Assembly: GCA_038828875.1 (NCBI GenBank)
Contig: JAWBMQ010000010.1
Span: forward strand, 1 to 10,199
Direction: 5' to 3'
Length of the DNA: 10,199 nt
Source: JAWBMQ01 sp038828875
Lineage (GTDB): Archaea > Nanobdellota > Nanobdellia > Woesearchaeales > JAWBMQ01
The position numbers and the translations under genes are program-made. The notes under the pieces were generated by a model. That model searched no databases, was not told the origin of the DNA, and worked only from the letters and a program-made list of their open reading frames with translations. This document shows, in pieces, positions 8,001-10,199 of this stretch; position 1 is the stretch's first letter; every line of letters starts with the position of its first letter.

Positions 8001-10199
8001 ATTCTAATAGGCGTTTAAACGGAATTAGAATAACCGTTTTAGGCTTAGAGCAATTAAGACCATCAACTTGGTTTTCTGATTATAAATTTAAAAATATTTC
8101 ATTTAATGGTACTTATGAATTAAAAAGACTTCCATGTAATGATACTTATCCAGTTCCTTTGAAAATTTTATTTGAGCATGAAGATTATTTGCCAAAAATA
8201 ATTACTTTTAATAGCAATTGTGCAATTACAGAATTAAATGTTACTTTACAAGAAAAATCTTGTTTGAAGCAAGAAGTAACTCCTGAAAATATCAATTTAA
8301 GTATTGATAATGACGGAAATTTAACAATTCGATGGAAATTTAAATGTTCTCCTTATGTATTAGGCTTTTCAATAGATATGATTTTTATAGATAGATCGTT
8401 TATTATTGCGGATTTGGTTGAATCAAATCACAGCAGATCAGAATATGAATATACTGTAAATTTAAATGATTTGGGTTTGTTGGATTATGCAGGAATTAGA
8501 AATCAAACAAAAACAATAACTATATTTCCTGGTCAAGTGAGTGTTACAGCACTATGGGAAAAGCCTTTTGTGAATAAAACCTCTAAAACAAATTCGCAAT
8601 CATTATCCTTTGATTACGGATGTGTAAAAAGATTTTGGTACGATAAAGTACCAGGTCAAGTATTAAAATTTGTTTTAAATTATACTGATATTTCTTATGC
8701 TAATGAATGGACTTGTCAAAATGGAACTTATATAAATAATACAGGATATAATGCTTCTTTTTCAAAATATTTACAAAATAAAACGAATCCATATTTCTTA
8801 TCAAATATTTATTTTGTAAATTTAACAGCATATCAAAATGTAAATAAATATGATATAAAATCACAATTTTGTTCAGGTCCTTTTTTAGCTTTTGGTACTT
8901 ATTTTGCCGATAAGTGTAAAGATTTACCATTGACAAAATCATATGGTTTATTATATTATTATAAATCCTGCGTTAATGTAAGAAATTGTTATGATTATAA
9001 TACTAAAACAGCATGTTTAGAAAATGTTTGTTTACCTTTTGAATGTGAATGGAGGATGATTTCTGAAATTAATTCATCATATGCACTTTATCCAAGCAAA
9101 GCAAGTAATTTGGGAGTTTGTGTTCCAAAAGATCCTGTTTTAGTAGATTGTTCAATTTATAATTTAGATATTGATTCAGAGCCTCAGAAATTTGATTTAG
9201 TTCCTTTTATGTTCAATAAAAATGATATTCGTTATTTGAGCGAGGAAAATCCTTATTTTAATATTTCTAGAATTGCAGAATTATTTGGTCAATCGGGGAA
9301 TAAACAAGAAGGATTTAGAAGATGTATTTTTAATTCAGGAGGTGTTTTTGATAATAGTACTGCTTTACCTAAACATGTAAAATTTGTTAATAAATTTTAT
9401 TATAAATCTATCGAAGATTTAAGAAATTATGTAAAAGATAGAAAGAATTATGGAATTTTTGATTATGATCTAATTTTTGATAATAATGATCAAACGTATA
9501 CTTTTAATTATAATTTGTTAGATATTAATAACTCTTTGCCTAATATTGCTGCCGGTTTGCCTGGAAAAAAGTATTCATTGAGAAATATTAATGATTTTAT
9601 TAATTTAACAAATTTGAGTGTTATAGTTAAGGAAGGTACTACAGTAGCTTCAGAAATAAAATCAATAATAGTGATCGATCCTGATGAGCCTTTAGTCAAT
9701 AATTTGATAGTATCTTTAATTTATTATTATACAGCTCCTAATAAGCAATTTTCTTATTATGCATTAAAATTAATTTTAAATATTTCTAATGAAGATTGGG
9801 TTGTTGCTGAAGGAAAAATTACTCCTATAAAATTATTTTTACCATCTGGTAAGAAAGAATCAGGATTATCTTCTTATAAAATTTTAGATAATTTTTCCTT
9901 AGAAACAGATGGTATTTTTAATTATATTGAAAAACCCATATTTAGGATGAAATATGAAAGTAGAGAGGATATTAGTGAACTAGCAATTCGTGATTATAAT
10001 TCTAAAATTGAAATGGTAAGAAGTCAATTAGGATCTGATTATGAATTAAATACGAGTTTGAATGAATTCTTGCTTGTTTCAGGAGTTTATAATTTATCTT
10101 TAACTTTAAGAGATAAATTAAATAATGTTAAAATCTATAACTTTCAAATAAATTTACCTAAAAATGGAGTATTCTTTAAAACCGGATATTATAAATATT
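5003..10199 (+). CDS. Giant Sec-exported cysteine-rich surface protein, C-terminus outside window
   Basis: One frame runs from ATG 5003 to the right edge with no stop, about 1732 codons, so the protein is larger than the visible part. An alternative ATG at 5009 would remove only two residues. Residues 1-28 form a Sec signal peptide: Arg7, then a hydrophobic core, then Ile-Asn-Ala with cleavage probably before Lys29. The mature start is cysteine-rich (C31, C41, C47, C60 and the pair C65-C66). Residues about 330-805 hold many cysteines, including an EGF-like C493/C499/C505 knot and the pair C794-C795. Residues 809-1085 look like three beta-sandwich repeats of the carboxypeptidase-regulatory type; about 1087-1187 resemble fibronectin III. 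C1323-C1383 is a compact cysteine module. The rest (about 1384-1732) contains more sequons but is unrecognised. Module order resembles large secreted proteins of Pacearchaeota/Woesearchaeota. Probably extracellular, perhaps with a C-terminal anchor beyond the window. Function is unknown; partnership with the upstream giant is inferred from adjacency and shared style. Confidence 0.5.
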   Translation, partial: MVMNFVRSGLIVFLVVFLSIISIVSINAKWCAYYSSEYLGCFELSDCSAIEAVEVSQEDCEAPVCCVVKDSSNKEYYGTVLSLATQKTELFDGACKNINKIISTYSYVSSTTYENSICQKFNLLNNPGFHDLSSLGCFLNVRFSINDEKGPLLGTLLEYFQIEENTGNILYTVNNQVISSSQYSLNYFIPKKCDQISRTIKLKIKITKSGYDDYFQEMQYTLRENIDKIELLDLFNVVMKKQNNWEVTFNFQGIPPDELKDGFFITYVIGSQRGQVFVKSDTDSATAKIPKPSEMYSGNVNFVVNLPKYATNSFSEYFSSNIDTYVVNVPPFRFLDPITKLKIILRKGDISGCTGSIIGAVSTSFYYASFQLLYNSLSDSFEAIVPIYSQKSISDMTSNNEKEFTVNVLCREFMSSITRILEPVEELTIIMPKLENKLADCRVSSIVSGLVNKESLCQKPCRKYYTFNCSTSICSFSNEDWNLVKNQPHLGLCDNGFTCDALGNCVPVDDYCEHKNSVSDCINVNINDGFYYCDETNKKIFVNLTKLYNDGNYDAFVFYCQKCSFDNECRTCNNPNSVLGNKLGRVCNVTTNSICNDRLITKDDLNVIAGGSVPSIYVSKNLNDAKQYYDYCVANNCGLLDSDCNKTCDSLSDILSTVLGVSLVCDAKENLSQVFLFGNCSSSSLFCGISKTSICLGYPVLNIPTYENYIYLVESRGGTILTNLGIRCSSVPIPLSLPEIGQTNKPLKELLFEELNNPVKEALNNNRDYFNANRNKVYGVCYGQIMHFNEEKYCCFNGPSLIPCENPLDLTINVTINYSGTLDKGKNLVFKINDLNANSEFLVTTNDEGIVRMLIPRRHYNFTVLHDLFNYSNNFDLTKVLGSTYPINIVLNVPGNYRKLEGTITHLTTGLKNIDVNVIFGYFNMFQYTDNQGKFNFGYFNLSLLENVSFEVNHQYSNPFFIRKTIQNVNFSDSSTNPLPYIINLNTNGNVNLLGYVTDNSNRRLNGIRITVLGLEQLRPSTWFSDYKFKNISFNGTYELKRLPCNDTYPVPLKILFEHEDYLPKIITFNSNCAITELNVTLQEKSCLKQEVTPENINLSIDNDGNLTIRWKFKCSPYVLGFSIDMIFIDRSFIIADLVESNHSRSEYEYTVNLNDLGLLDYAGIRNQTKTITIFPGQVSVTALWEKPFVNKTSKTNSQSLSFDYGCVKRFWYDKVPGQVLKFVLNYTDISYANEWTCQNGTYINNTGYNASFSKYLQNKTNPYFLSNIYFVNLTAYQNVNKYDIKSQFCSGPFLAFGTYFADKCKDLPLTKSYGLLYYYKSCVNVRNCYDYNTKTACLENVCLPFECEWRMISEINSSYALYPSKASNLGVCVPKDPVLVDCSIYNLDIDSEPQKFDLVPFMFNKNDIRYLSEENPYFNISRIAELFGQSGNKQEGFRRCIFNSGGVFDNSTALPKHVKFVNKFYYKSIEDLRNYVKDRKNYGIFDYDLIFDNNDQTYTFNYNLLDINNSLPNIAAGLPGKKYSLRNINDFINLTNLSVIVKEGTTVASEIKSIIVIDPDEPLVNNLIVSLIYYYTAPNKQFSYYALKLILNISNEDWVVAEGKITPIKLFLPSGKKESGLSSYKILDNFSLETDGIFNYIEKPIFRMKYESREDISELAIRDYNSKIEMVRSQLGSDYELNTSLNEFLLVSGVYNLSLTLRDKLNNVKIYNFQINLPKNGVFFKTGYYKY
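7427..8563 (+). other. Three carboxypeptidase-regulatory-like repeats followed by a fibronectin III-like segment
   Basis: Residues about 809-1187 of the partial giant protein. Repeat 1 spans about 809-893, with TNDEGIVRMLIP as its turn-and-strand signature. Repeat 2 spans about 899-985: LEGTITHLTTGLKNIDV, then TDNQGKFNFG. Repeat 3 spans about 988-1085: LLGYVTDNSNRRLNGI, then FNGTYEL and later HEDYLPKI. The order G-x-V, a turn, an asides strand, then T-D-x-G-x-F and a Gly/Tyr strand is the usual signature of these transthyretin-like folds. Residues about 1087-1187 contain LTIRWKF, GFSIDMIF and YEYTVNL, as in fibronectin III strands, and end at VTALWEK. Such domains are spacers or binding modules in surface proteins. 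Repeat 1 is the least certain. Confidence 0.5.
8969..9151 (+). other. Compact cysteine module (C1323-C1383)
   Basis: Cysteines lie at residues 1323, 1329, 1338, 1343, 1348, 1373 and 1383 of the partial giant protein. The core reads CYDY, then nine residues between C1329 and C1338 spacing, C-x4-C-x4-C-E-W, and after a 22-residue loop G-V-C-V-P. I recall similar CYxY...C...C...CEW...GVCxP strings in uncharacterised secreted proteins of DPANN archaea, which is one reason for the lineage suggestion. The module is likely a small disulfide-stabilised domain. Its function is not known to me. Confidence 0.5.

Noticed and set aside
8700..8942. Minus-strand open frame of 80 codons
   Set aside because: It is fully inside the third plus-strand gene. 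Its composition is low in complexity (Tyr, Leu, Lys, Asn) and it has no independent signal.
9508..9699. Minus-strand open frame of 63 codons
   Set aside because: It overlaps continuous plus-strand coding sequence and shows no motif or ribosome site of its own.
1..10199. RNA genes, CRISPR arrays, insertion sequences, stem-loop terminators or stop-codon recoding
   Set aside because: Coding sequence fills all but about 50 bases. I saw no tRNA-like fold, spaced repeat array, transposase or terminal inverted repeat, and no in-frame TGA, TAG or TAA within the three genes.

Overview
The window looks like DNA from a small-genome DPANN archaeon of the Pacearchaeota/Woesearchaeota type. The base composition is very AT-rich. 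Arginine is written almost only as AGA and isoleucine often as ATA, which is an archaeal habit. The standard code fits, with no internal stops in the three reading frames. The protein architectures (see below) resemble the large secreted proteins I associate with these lineages. This assignment comes from pattern recognition and not from a database search.

Layout: all coding is on the plus strand and almost gap-free. (1) Positions 1-578 hold the 3' end of a gene that enters from the left; its start is outside the window. (2) Two bases later, 581-4954 encodes a complete 1457-residue protein. It has an N-terminal signal/anchor helix resembling the class III (type IV pilin-like) signals of archaea, an N-terminal domain with two cysteines, a cadherin-like domain with a four-cysteine insert, a long disulfide-rich region and a DxDxDG calcium-type loop. 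(3) After a 48-base gap with a weak TATA-like element, 5003-10199 is one uninterrupted reading frame. It runs off the right edge after about 1732 codons. It has a conventional Sec signal peptide, a long cysteine-rich region, a cysteine-free stretch of beta-sandwich repeats (carboxypeptidase-regulatory-like), a fibronectin-III-like segment and a conserved-looking cysteine module.

Taken together, the window is most of an operon-like cluster for very large, disulfide-bonded, probably N-glycosylated cell-surface proteins. The middle protein is likely tethered in the membrane by its N-terminus. The third is exported through Sec and may be anchored at its unseen C-terminus. A role in surface structure or host-cell attachment is an inference from architecture only. 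No enzyme, RNA gene, mobile element, CRISPR array or recognised defence system is visible. The exciting element, if any, is the paired giant surface proteins.
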